A stretch of DNA of 64,000 nucleotides from Liolophura sinensis (Eukaryota > Mollusca > Polyplacophora > Chitonida > Chitonidae). A model generated the notes under the pieces. The model was not told the origin of the DNA, did not search any database, and saw nothing but the letters and a program-made list of their open reading frames with translations. The position numbers and the translations under genes were made by a program. Positions within the stretch are counted from its first letter, which is position 1. Every line of letters starts with the position of its first letter. Shown here in pieces: positions 9,079 to 20,601 of this stretch. The DNA lies in the NCBI RefSeq assembly GCF_032854445.1, contig NC_088297.1:21897127-21961126 (forward strand). The letters run 5' to 3'.

Positions 9079-12000
9079 TTACATATAGCGCATCCAACAA
9101 CCCACAATCTTGGTGTTATCTGGGCAAGTGGCTACTGACGCTTTGTTGGATGTAGTCTGGTAAATGTAAGGTCCAGAACATGTTGGCACGCACGTGGCTA
9201 AAGCCTGCAAACCCAAAAGGGACACTCCGCCGTGGTCAAGCTGATTTTTTCAACAATTTTTATATGCCATGATGCATTACTTTTCTATCCAGGCACTAGT
9301 ACTATTAATGTATACATATGCTCGGGCTGTGAAGACTGTACATAAAACTGTAATAAAATATACTCTGCAAAAGTATAAACGCAGGAAGAAATTTGATATT
9401 GTTTTCTCTCAGTATACGGTAATGTGTTAACTCCACAATTGGGGTAAGTGTTCATTATCAGTTGTGGCTTTATTTTCAACCAGATTTTCACATTTAAGGG
9501 CAACAATCCAGGAGCTATGATAGCATTTTTTCACGCTCTTTTTGATGTTAACGGTGGACACGCTCGGTACTCAGTGGTGTGAACTGTGATTACCGACCAC
9601 TCTGTTTACACGCTGCCATAGCTCCTGGATTATTGTCCTAAAAGGTGAAACACTGGTGGCAATAAAAGCAACGATTGATAATGAAAAGTTACCTTAATTG
9701 TTCAGTTAACACGTTATTTAATACAGAAAACAACATAAAAGCACTTCCTGCGTTTATATTTTTGTTGATTAATTTATTTTATTTATTTGATTGGTGTTTT
9801 ACGCCGTACTCAAGAATATTTCACTTATACGACGGCGGCCAGCATTATGGTGGGTGGAAACCAGGCAGAGCCCGGGAGAAATCCCCAGGTTGCTGGCAGA
9901 CCTTCCCACATACGGCCGGAGAGGAAGCCAGCATGAGCTGGACTTGAGCTCACAGCGACCGCATTGGTGAGAGGCTACTGGGTCATTGCGCTGCGCTAGC
10001 GCGCTAACCAACTGAGCTATTTTTGTTGAGTATATATCTATAGTCTTATAATAAGCAACTGTTAGAAGTGCCTTTAATTTTGCTTGAAATGGCAACTTTC
10101 CTTTTCTTTCTCCCGAAATCAATACAATATTAGCAATGTTAACACTACACATACAACTACTTTATATTAGAAAGTATATAAAATAATACAAAAGACACAA
10201 AATCAAATTTTGGAGAAGGACTATATGTAAGGATGAATTGAAGGTCTTACTTGAAGCTCTGCTTGGGCCAGTGTATTCCTGATAGCTAAACACTCGTTAT
10301 CGACAAAGATGGATCCAAGGCACACTCTATTATCGACACTGCATCTACAGTCGAGTACAGTGGTGTTATCTGGACAAACTACAGACGAAACAGCACCTGG
10401 ATTTGTTACTGGTTGTCCACTTTCAAACGTTATACCTGTGAGGTTGAAAATAAAAATCTTCTGTTAAAATAGACATTCGCGTTCCAGCCGTCAACCAAAA
10501 TATGAGTTACAATCTATAATTGTTCCTAAACACCTATCAACACAAACCACCAAAATAACTAAGTAAGTGTACAACGTAAGAAATCAGGAAAGATTCATGG
10601 AAAGAAAAGCAGCCAGCAGTCTCCGATGATGATGTAAAGAATGATGCAAGGAATGATGCATGAGTCATGTGGCATACGGTAACTAAATATAGCAATTGTC
10701 CACTTTGTGATAAAAGCAAGTTTAAAACAAGATACAACAGAGCTGCTAACAAATCTAATACACTGTAACAAAAGATACTCAGTAACAAAAAGATTGCCTC
10801 AATGATATAGGGACAAACTTGCTCCAATTCAGTGAACTTGGAGAGTTGTCAATTTGATTGCACTTCTAGTCATGGCTGCTTACAGTGCTGTCTGCCAGCA
10901 AGCATATAGAGTCGAGTACAAGACACGGAGTTAATAGGACTGAAAAAGAGATTACTGAAACAAACCGTAAACGTTATGGCAACAAAATATTTTAAGTACA
11001 TCTAGACCAATGACCTCTAATAGGTTGCATTTAACATCCCTGGATTTCTTATGTATTTGCACGGGCTGTCAATGCTCTGGTTTTAGTCTCTGTGTTGTAC
11101 GTCTTTTCTTATATACAGGAAACAAGGTGATTCCTCATTCACATTTCCAGGAACAAAATCTGCGATGACCCAATTTCCCAATTTGTTTATAACAGTATTC
11201 TCTAACTGGGTTGGATTCCGTGCTTTTATCACAAAATGCACAATAGGTTACGTGTGGCGCCTGATTACAAGCTGTATGTCCTATTCCAACCCATAGTTGC
11301 AGGCGAGCCGGCCACTAACTGTTACACAAACTGTTAGCAGCAATATCAAATTTTAATTCCAACAAATTTCAATTAGATAAACCATTAAAATAAATGTAAT
11401 CAAAGAGGGTAAACCGCAAAGACATGTGATGCAAATTGGTTAAAGGATTTTGAATATGATGTTAAATCATGTGATGTTTCGTATTCCTGCTGCACTGAAT
11501 TGTGTATTTACTGTCCATGACAAAGGCCTACAAAAAACAAATATTTTCACTTACCTGCAGGGCAATCAGAAGACATTTTCTCCACCTTTTCGTCAATCTG
11601 TTTTAAGTATTTCAGAGTGTCAGCAAATCCAGATGAAACACTAGAAGCAAGAAAAATAAATGACTCAAAAAAGACTGGGGCAAAGACAGTAAAACCTGAG
11701 CAGCGACGAGTGTGTGCATGTTGTCAAATGTACAGACTTAACTGGTGGAATTTGATCTTTTGTAAATTTTACGTTAGGGTTTTCTTTCAACTGTTCGTGT
11801 AAATTTACGTCAGGCTTTTCTTCCAAACGTTCATGTAAATAGTGTAAATAGTTAAAAAGCAGGCACTAATACATCCCTCTCTACACCAGTCACCCACTGG
11901 AACCCAGAATTAGAAATAAAACTTGCATTTGGAAAATATTCATCTCCCAACATCCTCTGACAGTTTGAGCAGTCAGAATGAAAAGCTAAATTTACCACTG

Positions 12001-14702
12001 AACAAAAAAGCCATAATGTTGTTAAAAAGGGGCGAAACTGGTCAAAAGTCCAAGTCATGTAATACGTTTGAGTTCAGTACAATGATGGACCATGTTGAAA
12101 AAAAGTCCACAAAACCTGAGAGACGTAACGTCTTTTGTAACCCGGCAGATACATCTCCAACAATAAATCTATACCGATAATAGATGGTAACTATTACTTG
12201 TATAAGTGATGCAGAGAAGTTGAAATTTTGTATTACTTTTGTCCCGTTTTGAAATTTGGAAGTTTTCCGGATTTTTGCTTTGAAAACGGTACATGGTATT
12301 GAATTGAGATTTAGTAACAGGCGTTCGAGAGTTCGAGTTTCAGTACGTCCTATTTATTTTATGCACAGTTATGCCCGTTTTGTCACGACTTGGATGCTTC
12401 TTCTTATCGAAAAGACATGTGGCTTCATCATGATGGATTATAGATGAAGTTCGATTTTTGCGCTGTTTAGTTCATTTTTAGCAAAATTATGGTCGTTTGG
12501 TTGCTTTGCTCGTTTTCCAGATCCTTCTACCGCCCAAGTCAACTGGTTATTCTGTATTGAAACTTGGCTCAAAGTTTCGGGCCATTTTATTTATGTTGAG
12601 CAAACGTATTAAAAACCAGATTGGACCAACTTATTCTCTTCTAGTGTATAAAAATATATATCTTTGATAATATGATTGTAAATTGAAGAAAAAAAATTGC
12701 CACCATTTGCTATCTAACTGTAAAGATCTGTGAACTGTAAAACAAAACGGGAGTATATACTTACTCAGTGCAGATGTCACACTTTGGAAGTGGAGGAGGG
12801 GGACAAGTTGGTGGCCTTGGCTTTGGCTGTGGGTACCATGGGAACGGCCGGCGATATTTGCGATAGGTTCTCTCTGAGGAGTCTGGTCCAGATTCATTCG
12901 ATGCTGAATCTGCTGCTGTTGGTGGAACGCTGAATCGGACAGTGGAGTGAATAACAGATGATTCTTATTTATTTATCTATCCGATTGGTATTACACGCTG
13001 AATATTTCACTTATACGGTTGACGGAAATCGGGTTTCCGGGGAAAAACACAGATGATGAGTATCTCATACTACGCCAGCGCGTGTTTGGAATTCAAACAG
13101 AGAGTTTTCAAACAAGAGAAAATTTACGTGAATAGATTTTTTTTTGTTTTTTTTTTAATAATACAATATTAAAAAAAACCAAAAAAAACCCCCCAAAAAA
13201 CAACAAACAAACAAAAAAAACAAAACAAAAAAAAAAACAAACAAAAAAAAAAACGCGAGCACGGAGATTAAAACTAGAGTGACCGTGGGAATACAGTCTC
13301 TTGTCAATTTCCATTAGGTTTGACTTTAACCCATGTAAATGGTTAAACAATGTGAAGGGACACGTCCACAAGCACCACCGCTAAAGCAGTTGCCGTTAAC
13401 ACAATTTCACTGCTTTAAAATTGTATAATAGCTATAATTGTTCACAAGATATGATAAAAAAAGTTGCACATAAATGGCAGCCAATTTTATCTTGAGACAC
13501 CTGGCGTCGAACCAACCATTTATTAGTGTTTTACACCGCACTCAAGAATATTTCACATATACGTCGGCGGCCAGCATTACGGTGGAAGGCAACTGGTAGA
13601 GCCCGTGGGAAACCCACGACCATTCGCAGGTCGCTGCAGACCGCCCCTGCGAGGAGGCAAGCATGAGCAGGGCTTAAACACACCGCGACCGCGTTGGTTG
13701 GGGGGGCTCCTAAGTCAATGCGCCGCACTGGGGTGCTACAAGCCTAAGTCAGAGAGGCCCCGAACCAAGAAATGTTCAAGCTTCTTTCAGAGGTGAGAGG
13801 ATCCTAGAAAGGCAACTACAGAGTTAAGAGAATTTATTCGCCTTTTAATTTGTTTATTATAAATTATACATCTTTACTTGTATCTTCATGTTAACGAAGC
13901 CAAGTTGATCACATGTAAACTTGTCACACAGGTTACAAATACAACATTCTTTGAATAACTGTGCTAATTTGATTTTCTCTGTAGTCTGTTAGCAACCAGC
14001 GGATGGTCATGGATTCCCTGCGGGTTCTGCGCGGTTTTCTCCTACCATCATGCTGGTCGCCGGGTCGTGTAAGCAAAATATTCTTGAGTACGGTGTAAAA
14101 TACCAATCAAATAAATAAATATATTCATTTATCTATTCGCTACCAAAATACCTAATTTATCAGTGACACGTAACATAATAAGATCTACTCATATATATGT
14201 CGAACGTCTATATTATCGCAAACTCAGTGATGTGCAGAATACCTTTTCCTAATTCATAATGTTAAAATCTTTAAATTTTTTCTACTAAAAAACTTATTGC
14301 TTATGGTGACGTGAAAATTATTCAAAGAGATGTGGCAGGGTGAAACAAACTCCATTACTGTCTGGTTGACTATATGTGGTTTTTATAACAGAATTTCCTA
14401 ACATCTGAAACCGCACTTGTAATCATACAGCCACAAGAGATAAAATAAATTTCATCTACTAACATTAAAATTATATTGTACTAAATTTTTTACTGATCCA
14501 TAGTGTAGAGCTGACGTCGTGGCGTATCAGCGATGAAAGGTTATTCAGATAGTGGTTGTGAGTCATTTTACAGATGTGAATATATAGGCGACCAATTAAA
14601 AGAAACAAATAATAAGCAAGCAGGTTATTTGAATAAGTTGTCTTACTGTAGGGAGCTGACGATCACTGTCAGTGCGATGATAACCTTAATTCCGATTTTC
14701 AT
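9079..14702 (-). CDS. Secreted cysteine-rich protein, five exons
   Basis: Exons on the minus strand are 14702-14647, 12929-12765, 11640-11555, 10435-10251 and 9204-9079. All have GT donors and AG acceptors, and the phases match at every junction (2, 2, 1, 0), giving about 205 residues ending in TAA. Exon 1 is a signal peptide (MKIGIKVIIALTVIVSSL). Exon 2 is Pro/Arg-rich and ends CPPPPLPKCDICT. Exon 3 is short, charged and helical. Exons 4 and 5 are Cys-rich, with VVCPDNTTVLDCRC and VATCPDNTKIVGC as two similar modules. The spacing recalls the C-terminal Cys-rich modules of PCSK9-type proteins, but that is inference. A non-coding first exon is likely, since ttatttccag lies just upstream of the ATG. 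The intron between the last two exons holds a MITE carrying a SINE. Confidence 0.8.
9363..10030. mobile_element. Long-arm MITE (about 407 bp) split by a SINE
   Basis: The arms of about 170 bp are inverted copies of each other; for example ataaacgcaggaag at the left pairs with cttcctgcgttta at the right, and ccaggagctatg pairs with catagctcctgg in the centre. Both ends start ctc and are flanked by TA (9361-9362 and 10031-10032). The terminal motif caaaaatataaacgc is close to the Tc1 element at 3002, so a Tc1-type transposase probably moved it. The last base lies beyond the inserted SINE. It sits in the last intron of the minus-strand gene. Confidence 0.85.
9769..10017 (-). mobile_element. SINE, full length, with 12-bp target duplication
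   Basis: A complete reverse-orientation SINE runs from the aaat tail (9769) to the tRNA-like head (ctgagct). It is flanked by tatttttgttga at 9757-9768 and 10018-10029. That duplicated sequence is the terminal inverted repeat of the MITE, so the SINE landed inside the MITE end. Confidence 0.93.
11755..11850. repeat. Repeat motif in intron
   Basis: Two tandem variants of tttacgttagggttttcttt ... gttcgtgtaaat match the cttgtcaattt/gttcatgtaaat block of the old dispersed repeat. The rest of this intron (11641-12764) holds nothing recognised. Confidence 0.4.
12962..13045 (-). mobile_element. SINE 3' fragment
   Basis: tttatttatctatccgattg and gaatatttcacttatacgg match the SINE tail region in reverse orientation; the head is missing. 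Confidence 0.6.
13137..13252. repeat. A/T-rich low-complexity tract
   Basis: Runs of T followed by long runs of A broken by single C bases, for about 115 bp. The open frame of Phe and Cys codons across it is an artefact. Confidence 0.9.
13516..13761 (-). mobile_element. SINE, nearly full length
   Basis: A reverse-orientation copy runs from ttattagtgttttacaccgc through gtcggcggccagc and ccattcgcaggtcgctgcag to the head region ending agagaggcccc. It is moderately diverged. Its end is also present at window position 1-35, so this SINE predates the segmental duplication. Confidence 0.85.
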
Positions 14703-15645
14703 GGTTGCTATCTGGAAATAAGACAGAATATAATAAAGCAATTGTGTCATTTGTGGTTTTTTTTTGGTTTTACTTATTTTTCCATTTTCATCTTAAACAT
14801 AACAATTTGACATTCGATTTGACCTAGTGAAACATGGAAACATTGTTTGATAGTGTGCTTTGATAACAATTCCATGGCTGTTTTACTAAGGGGATACGGA
14901 GAAATCTCGAAATTCGTCTTTAGCTGCACGAGGGAGGTGAAACGGCTCCTACAGGTAATCGATCTCTCCAATTTAAGAATCTTGCGTGGAACAGACAGTC
15001 GTATATTAAATATTATGGACGTTCCAGGTCAATAATCGCAATGCGGCTCGCCGTGTATACATATCCGCCGCATCTGTCAAACCTAGAAGGGATCTAGGGA
15101 GTGGATATAGGCATTCGTATACCAGCAATCAGCCTCCCTGCGAGAAAACAATGCGCACTATCCTAGCATAAGTTCTATCGCACCGTGGTCATACTTCTGA
15201 AATTCAAAGTCTGAGGTGATGGCACTCTCCGTTTTAGTTCACTTTTGAATTAATTGCCTTTGCCCAAAGAATATTTCAACCAGTGAAACAGAGACAGTCA
15301 TGTAATGGCGGTATATTTTACTGGACAGTATTTTATTGGAACATAGGAGGTAACAAGTGTATCTGGGCTACCACTCGTGTGTGGTATTTTACAAATGGTC
15401 ACATTTAATCCGGCTTGTTAGTTTATCTCAGTTTACGGGTTAATTCTGATTGTTCATGAAAATACGTGCCCAGCTTCCGCTCGGTCCCTGACAAAATATG
15501 TTATCCCGATGTATCCCAACGCGAAATGCAAAAGGCCGTCGGAACTTTGGTGTACAGCGACATCTCGATTCACAATGGGTGAAAAATTTTTTCTGAACCA
15601 AAACAAACAAAGCTAAAAGCCAAAACTTATACTTACGCGTTGATT
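13755..15645. repeat. Copy B of the segmental duplication, interrupted
   Basis: 13755-13917 and 15147-15645 match 30-645 of the window. Between them lie about 1.2 kb that include a SINE fragment (13988-14125) and the signal-peptide exon of the minus-strand gene (14647-14702). No clean target duplication marks the interruption, so it is unclear whether copy A lost DNA or copy B gained it. Confidence 0.8.
13988..14125 (+). mobile_element. SINE 3' fragment
   Basis: Starts at agcaaccagcggatggtcat and runs through the body to aataaataaatata; the tRNA-like head is missing. Confidence 0.8.
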
Positions 15646-15736
15646 TCTATTAAGGACTAGCGTTTGTATACATCCCAAACATAATCAAAACATCTCCTGT
15701 TTTCGAAATATTATAAAGTATGTATGCGCGGTATTC

Positions 15737-17635
15737 ATGCTGATGTATACAGGCCCATATATAGACTATACATGTCCATGTAGAGACTATACATGTCCAT
15801 ATACAGGCTATGCATGTCCATATACACAGTATACATGTCCATATACAGTGTATGCATGTCCATATACAGGCTATACATGTCCATATACAGGCTATACATG
15901 TCCATATACAGGCTATGCATGTCCATATACACAGTATACATGTCCATATACAGAGTATACATGTCCATACACAGACTATACATGTCCATGTAGAGACTAT
16001 ACATGTCCATATACACAGTATACATGTCCATATACAGTGTATGCATGTCCATTTACAGAGTATACATGTCTATATACAGAGTATGCATGTCCATATACAG
16101 AGCATTTATGTCCATATACAGACTATACATGTCCATACACAGACTATACATGTCCATATACAGGCTATGCATGTCCATATACACAGTATACCTGTCCATA
16201 CACAGTGTATGCATGTCCATTTACAGAGTATACATGTCTATATACAGAGTATGCATGTCCATATACAGAGCATTTATGTCCATATACAGACTATACATGT
16301 CCATACACAGACTATACATGTCCATATACAGGCTATGCATGTCCATATACACAGTATACCTGTCCATACACAGTGTATGCATGTCCATTTACAGAGTATA
16401 CATATCCATTTACAGAGTATACGTCTATATACAGAGTATGCATGTCCATATACAGAGCATTTATGTCCATACACAGACTATACATGTCCATACACAGACT
16501 ATACATGTCCATATACAGGCTATGCATGTCCATATACACAGTATACCTGTCCATATACAGTGTATGCATGTCCATTTACAGGGTATACATATCCATATAC
16601 AGAGTATACATGTCCATACACAGACTATACATGTCCATATACAGACTATACATGTCCATATACATAGTATACATGTCCAGGTACAGACTACACATGTCCA
16701 TATATAGTGCATACATGCCCATATTCAGAGTATACATATCCATATACAAAGTATACATGTCTATATACAGAGTATACATGTCCATATACAGCGTGTGCAT
16801 GTCCATATACAGTGTATGCATGTCCATATACAAAGTAATATTGCCCATATGCAAATACATGTCCATATACAGACATGGCCATATATAATGGAGGCATGTC
16901 TAAATTCAGAGAATACATGTCTGTATTCAGAGTATACATCTCCATGCACAGAGTATACATTTCCATATACGGACTATACATGTACATATATTTATTTTAT
17001 TTATTTGATTGGTGTTTCATGCAGTACTCAAGAATATTTTACTTATACGACGGCGGCCAGCATTATGGTGGGTGGAAACCGGGCACAGCCCTGGGGAAAC
17101 CCACGACCATCCGCATGTTGCTGGAAGACTTTCCCACATACGGCCGGAGAGGAATACATGTAAATATACAGAGCATAGATGTCCATATACATACTATACA
17201 TGTCTATATACAGACTATACATGTCTATATACAGACTATACATGTCCATATACAGAGTGTAAATGTTCACATTTAGAGTATACATTCCACATACAGACTA
17301 TACATATCCATATATAGTGTATACGTGTCCAAATACAGAGTATACATGTCCATATACAGACTATACATATCCATATATAGTGTATACATGTCCATATACA
17401 CAGTATACATGCCCATTCAGTATACATGTCCATATATATGGTATACATGTCCATATACAGACTACACATGGTAATATAGAGTGTACATGTCCATATACAG
17501 AGTATACATGTCTATATACGGAGCATACATTTCGACATTCAGACTATACATGTCCACATACAGAGTATAATTGTCCATATGCAGAGTATAGATATCCATA
17601 TACATGGAATACATATCCATATACAGAACATGGGA
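15737..17635. repeat. 21-bp minisatellite array with 168-bp higher-order units
   Basis: About 80 units of tgtccatatacagagtatac-type sequence. Diverged units recur in a fixed order of eight: the marker atttacagag occurs at 16051, 16219 and 16387, exactly 168 bp apart. A fourth marker at 16574 is 187 bp on because of an extra, shortened unit. Open frames of up to 383 codons cross the array on both strands solely because 21 is divisible by three. A truncated SINE interrupts it at 16991-17152. Confidence 0.95.
16991..17152 (-). mobile_element. SINE fragment inserted in the minisatellite
   Basis: tttattttatttatttgatt through acggccggagaggaa matches the SINE 3' two-thirds in reverse. The array resumes immediately afterwards (tacatgtaaatatacagagc). 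Confidence 0.9.
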
Positions 17636-17808
17636 TTGTAAAGCCAAAGGACGATGTCCCCTGGCCCACCGCGCCCACCGCGCCCACCGCGCCCAAGGCA
17701 CAAATAACAATTTGAAGGCCCATCAGACGACATTTTCGTTAGCACAGTACAACCACCATGCAGGGAAGACTGCTCTCGTGGCAGTTGGGGTTCCTATTGG
17801 GCTATTGT

Positions 17809-17970
17809 CCGGCCGTATGTGGGAAGGTCTGGCTGTAACCTGCGGATGGTCCTGGGTTTCCCTCGGGCTCTGCCCGGTTTCCACCCACCATAATGCTGGC
17901 TCCCGTCGAATAAGTGGAATATTCTTGAGTACGGTGTAAAACACCAATCAAATAAATAAATAAATAAATA
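17809..17970 (+). mobile_element. SINE 3' fragment with aaat tail
   Basis: ccggccgtatgtgggaaggt through gcccggtttccacccacca to caatcaaataaataaataaa. It marks the left edge of the virus-like island. Confidence 0.85.
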
Positions 17971-17974
17971 GTCG

Positions 17975-18915
17975 GCTATTGATGTTGTGGTCCCTACATT
18001 GGCCAGCCTCGTATAACCACAAGCTGTTTTCCCGAGAAGGTTCAGCAGACATGGCAGAACACTGCCGATAGTGGCAGGCAGCTCTGCAGCTGCTTTCCCA
18101 GGCGGCTTGCCAAGGGCTCGCCCGAGAGACTGGAGATGATTTTCACCTACCCTGTGAGACCGTCTCACTCGGTTGGCTTAGGAGGTGGCGCTGGAGAAGG
18201 CGCAGAGCCCCCAGATAGCGCTAACACCAATGTAGAGATCGTCATTCTCAGCGCCGTCAGGAGAGAGACAATAGTGATCCTTTTCTTCCGGAAGAGTATG
18301 CGGATGTGCTCTGCTAGTGCGGTATCGTCGTGTAGGATGCGATTTAAGGTCTCCCGTTTATTTGAGACCGCAGAGCCTGGCGTGTTGATGAGGCTGCCTC
18401 AAGGCGGGCCGTCTTCTCATAATCGAAGTTACGTAGCCGTTTCTGTGATACGGCGCTCGAGATTTCATCTTTTGCCTCCTCCAGTTTCCGTTTTTCCCTA
18501 ACGATGTCTTCGTGGAGGGTTGACAGCTTGGCGATGTTACTCGTGAGTTCGCCTCGGATAACCTGCAATGCCATGTTCACCCTCCAAATTTCTCGGAATT
18601 TCAGCGGTGTGTCGTTTCAAGGGCCTGCTCAATGTCGCTATTCGTGAGACTTGTTTCCATTTTGTCAACAGCATCAGAAGCACCTTTTGCTGTTTGGCTC
18701 AAATCCCTCAGTTCAAGGGTATTCACCGTGGCGGCCGCGGCACCCAGGTCATTGGCCTTTGAATGGTTGTTTCTGCTGCCACCGCGCTGGCCGGCTATTC
18801 TGGAAAGTGCCAAAGGCTTAACACTACGTCTGCTGACGATGTCCACATTTGAATAGGCCACGAGACACGGGCGATCTTGGTGATAGCAACGATGGCTTCC
18901 AGTGAACACGGTCAC
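17975..18915 (-). pseudogene. Virus-like minor structural protein pieces
   Basis: Three minus-strand frames in succession (about 18915-18601, 18580-18344 and 18168-17975) read as one protein-like series: a short helical segment, then a heptad-rich coiled coil with many Glu, Lys and Arg, then an Ala/Gly/Leu-rich hydrophobic stretch. Frame changes separate them. Position within the Polinton-like island suggests a minor virion component, but no family is confirmed. Confidence 0.4.
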
Positions 18916-18972
18916 AGGCTCAACCCCCTCAGAAGATTCCGCGAGCCTTTAGCTGTTAAAGGGGTACAGCGT

Positions 18973-19471
18973 TCAGTGGTCATCACAAATAAACCGAGCA
19001 AGATCGACCAGAACCAGCAACTCTTGGTTCGCTTCCTCAACCTCGGTCAATATGACGTCATTGTCCCCCGGTACCGCACGTCTGGCCTTTACGATCACGC
19101 TAAATTCATCTGAACCGAACCTCACCGTGGTCGATAACCTAGGACGCGCAATAGTCAAGAAGACCTCGATCAGAGTAGGCGAAAATGAAGACGTGTCTAT
19201 GGACGGCTAGGATGTGTTCCATTGCTACGGCGATCTATGGCTGACCAGAAGCGAACGGCAGAATGCGGCTTACTAAGACATCGGTAATGGAAACATGCTC
19301 AAACTTCACGTCAAAGCGGTAGACGCGAAGGGTAGTGATAGTGGAGACAAAGTCATTGCAAGGGCATATGGCAGCCTGTTCCACTTTCCACAGGATTTCG
19401 AGTTCCTGGAGAGCCATATGCCCTTCTATCAGTGCTTTGGCCGACCGACTCGAGCACAAAGTGATGTTCAA
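18973..19471 (-). pseudogene. Virus-like open-frame pieces, function unknown
   Basis: Two minus-strand frames (19471-19235 and 19158-18973) have balanced, protein-like composition and lie head-on to the capsid-like piece. They are separated by a stop and a frame change. No motif is recognised. Confidence 0.35.
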
Positions 19472-19479
19472 CGATTACG

Positions 19480-19908
19480 GTCGGGCCCTGAAGATGGTGA
19501 AGCCGTCACTTACACCCCTGACACAAAATCAGTCTGGGGCTCGATACGGAGTTCGAACCTGAGCTGGCTAGACAGATCCGCAACCGGTTTGCCAGGGGCG
19601 TCTCCATACTATTTGATCGCGTTCTCCTACACCGGAAATTTATAAAAGACAAGTCGGACGGGCTGTGGAATATAAACCTGAATGTGCCAGCCAGATCGCT
19701 GAAGGGTGTCTTGATGCTGTTTGACACTCCTGCAGCAGGAACATGGTCTGAGTTCTTCTACAACCCAAAGTGGAGGTTGCAATACAGGGTGTCCCCAATC
19801 AGCTGTGCAGCGAGGGAATACGGGGATGTTAGCAGTGGGAAGAGGTCCGGAGGTTCTCCGCCAGCTCATCCATTAAGAAGTAGAATCCAGAGGTTGCCAG
19901 AGTCGTAA
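19480..19908 (+). pseudogene. Probable capsid-protein fragment
   Basis: The plus strand reads protein-like in successive frames, including a segment with WNINLNVPARSLKGVLMLF (about 19668-19727) followed by an aromatic-rich stretch. I associate this pattern with the major capsid-like protein of mollusc and coral Polinton relatives, from memory only. At least one frame change occurs near 19560-19640. Only part of a capsid gene is present. Confidence 0.4.
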
Positions 19909-20103
19909 AAAGACTAAGGCCTAGCAGATGTGTCCCTAGAAGTGTTTTTAACGTCAAAGTCTATGGCTTGTGTTGAAGACAACTGATGACGACCAGCTGA
20001 ATGGCAGTGGGAGGCGCGCAGAGAATGCCAGCGACGGGATCTCTACGTGATCATGGACGCCCAGCTTGACATCGAAAATGGCAGGTTCCACAGCTCGCTG
20101 TAT

Positions 20104-20556
20104 TGATTACCCCAAGGACGCCGGCAGCGCAGTTATCTGTGGGCAGACGGGATGCGGAAAACTGTCTTCATCTTCGATCTCCTGGAAGGCCCCTACTGCG
20201 GTCATTTCGACCACATTATAATCTTCTGCCCCACGCTTCAGTATAACAAGACGTACAATTGTCGACAATGGATATGGTCTGACACCAAGGTCCATTGTTC
20301 CAAGCCAGATGAGCGGCTTCACGACAACCTCAGGGAGCTCTACAAGTTTTTCCAAGGGGAACCCACACTGTACATCGTTGGTGACTGCAGCGCCACCAAG
20401 GGGTAAACTAAGAAAAAGGACATACTCATTTTGCTGGCTTTCTCAGGCCGACATGCGGACCATGGCGTGTGGGTCCTCACTCCGTCCTCAAGTACCTGCG
20501 CAAACAGACGCTTTGGGTTGCCTCTGTCACTGCAAAGATCGGGATTTATTTAAAAA
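20104..20556 (+). pseudogene. Packaging-type ATPase fragment (P-loop)
   Basis: A Walker A motif GQTGCGKT (20141-20164) is followed by a hydrophobic strand and an IIIFCPT-type segment typical of A32-like DNA-packaging ATPases. A hydrophobic strand ending in Asp (about 20368-20385) is in the place of Walker B. The frame is interrupted by TAA at 20404-20406 and continues as recognisable sequence to about 20556. In viruses this enzyme drives DNA into the capsid; here it is dead. Confidence 0.6.
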
Positions 20557-20601
20557 CTGTCTAACCGCCTTCCTGCCCCAGCTGAATTTGCCTATGATTG
20601 T

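Noticed and set aside
9205-9240. A 12-codon longer last exon of the cysteine-rich gene (acceptor at 9240)
   Set aside because: It keeps the frame, but the acceptor is A-rich. The acceptor before 9204 has a proper pyrimidine tract (gtcccttttgggtttgcag).
14533-14721. Plus-strand 62-codon frame ending in a hydrophobic stretch near AATAAA
   Set aside because: It is antisense to the signal-peptide exon of the minus-strand gene, which has splice and phase support; the hydrophobic look is a mirror effect.
15737-16888. 383-codon open frame and overlapping long frames on both strands
   Set aside because: They are translations of the 21-bp minisatellite. Several frames are open at once, with the same short peptide repeating, and no start context, splice site or domain is present.
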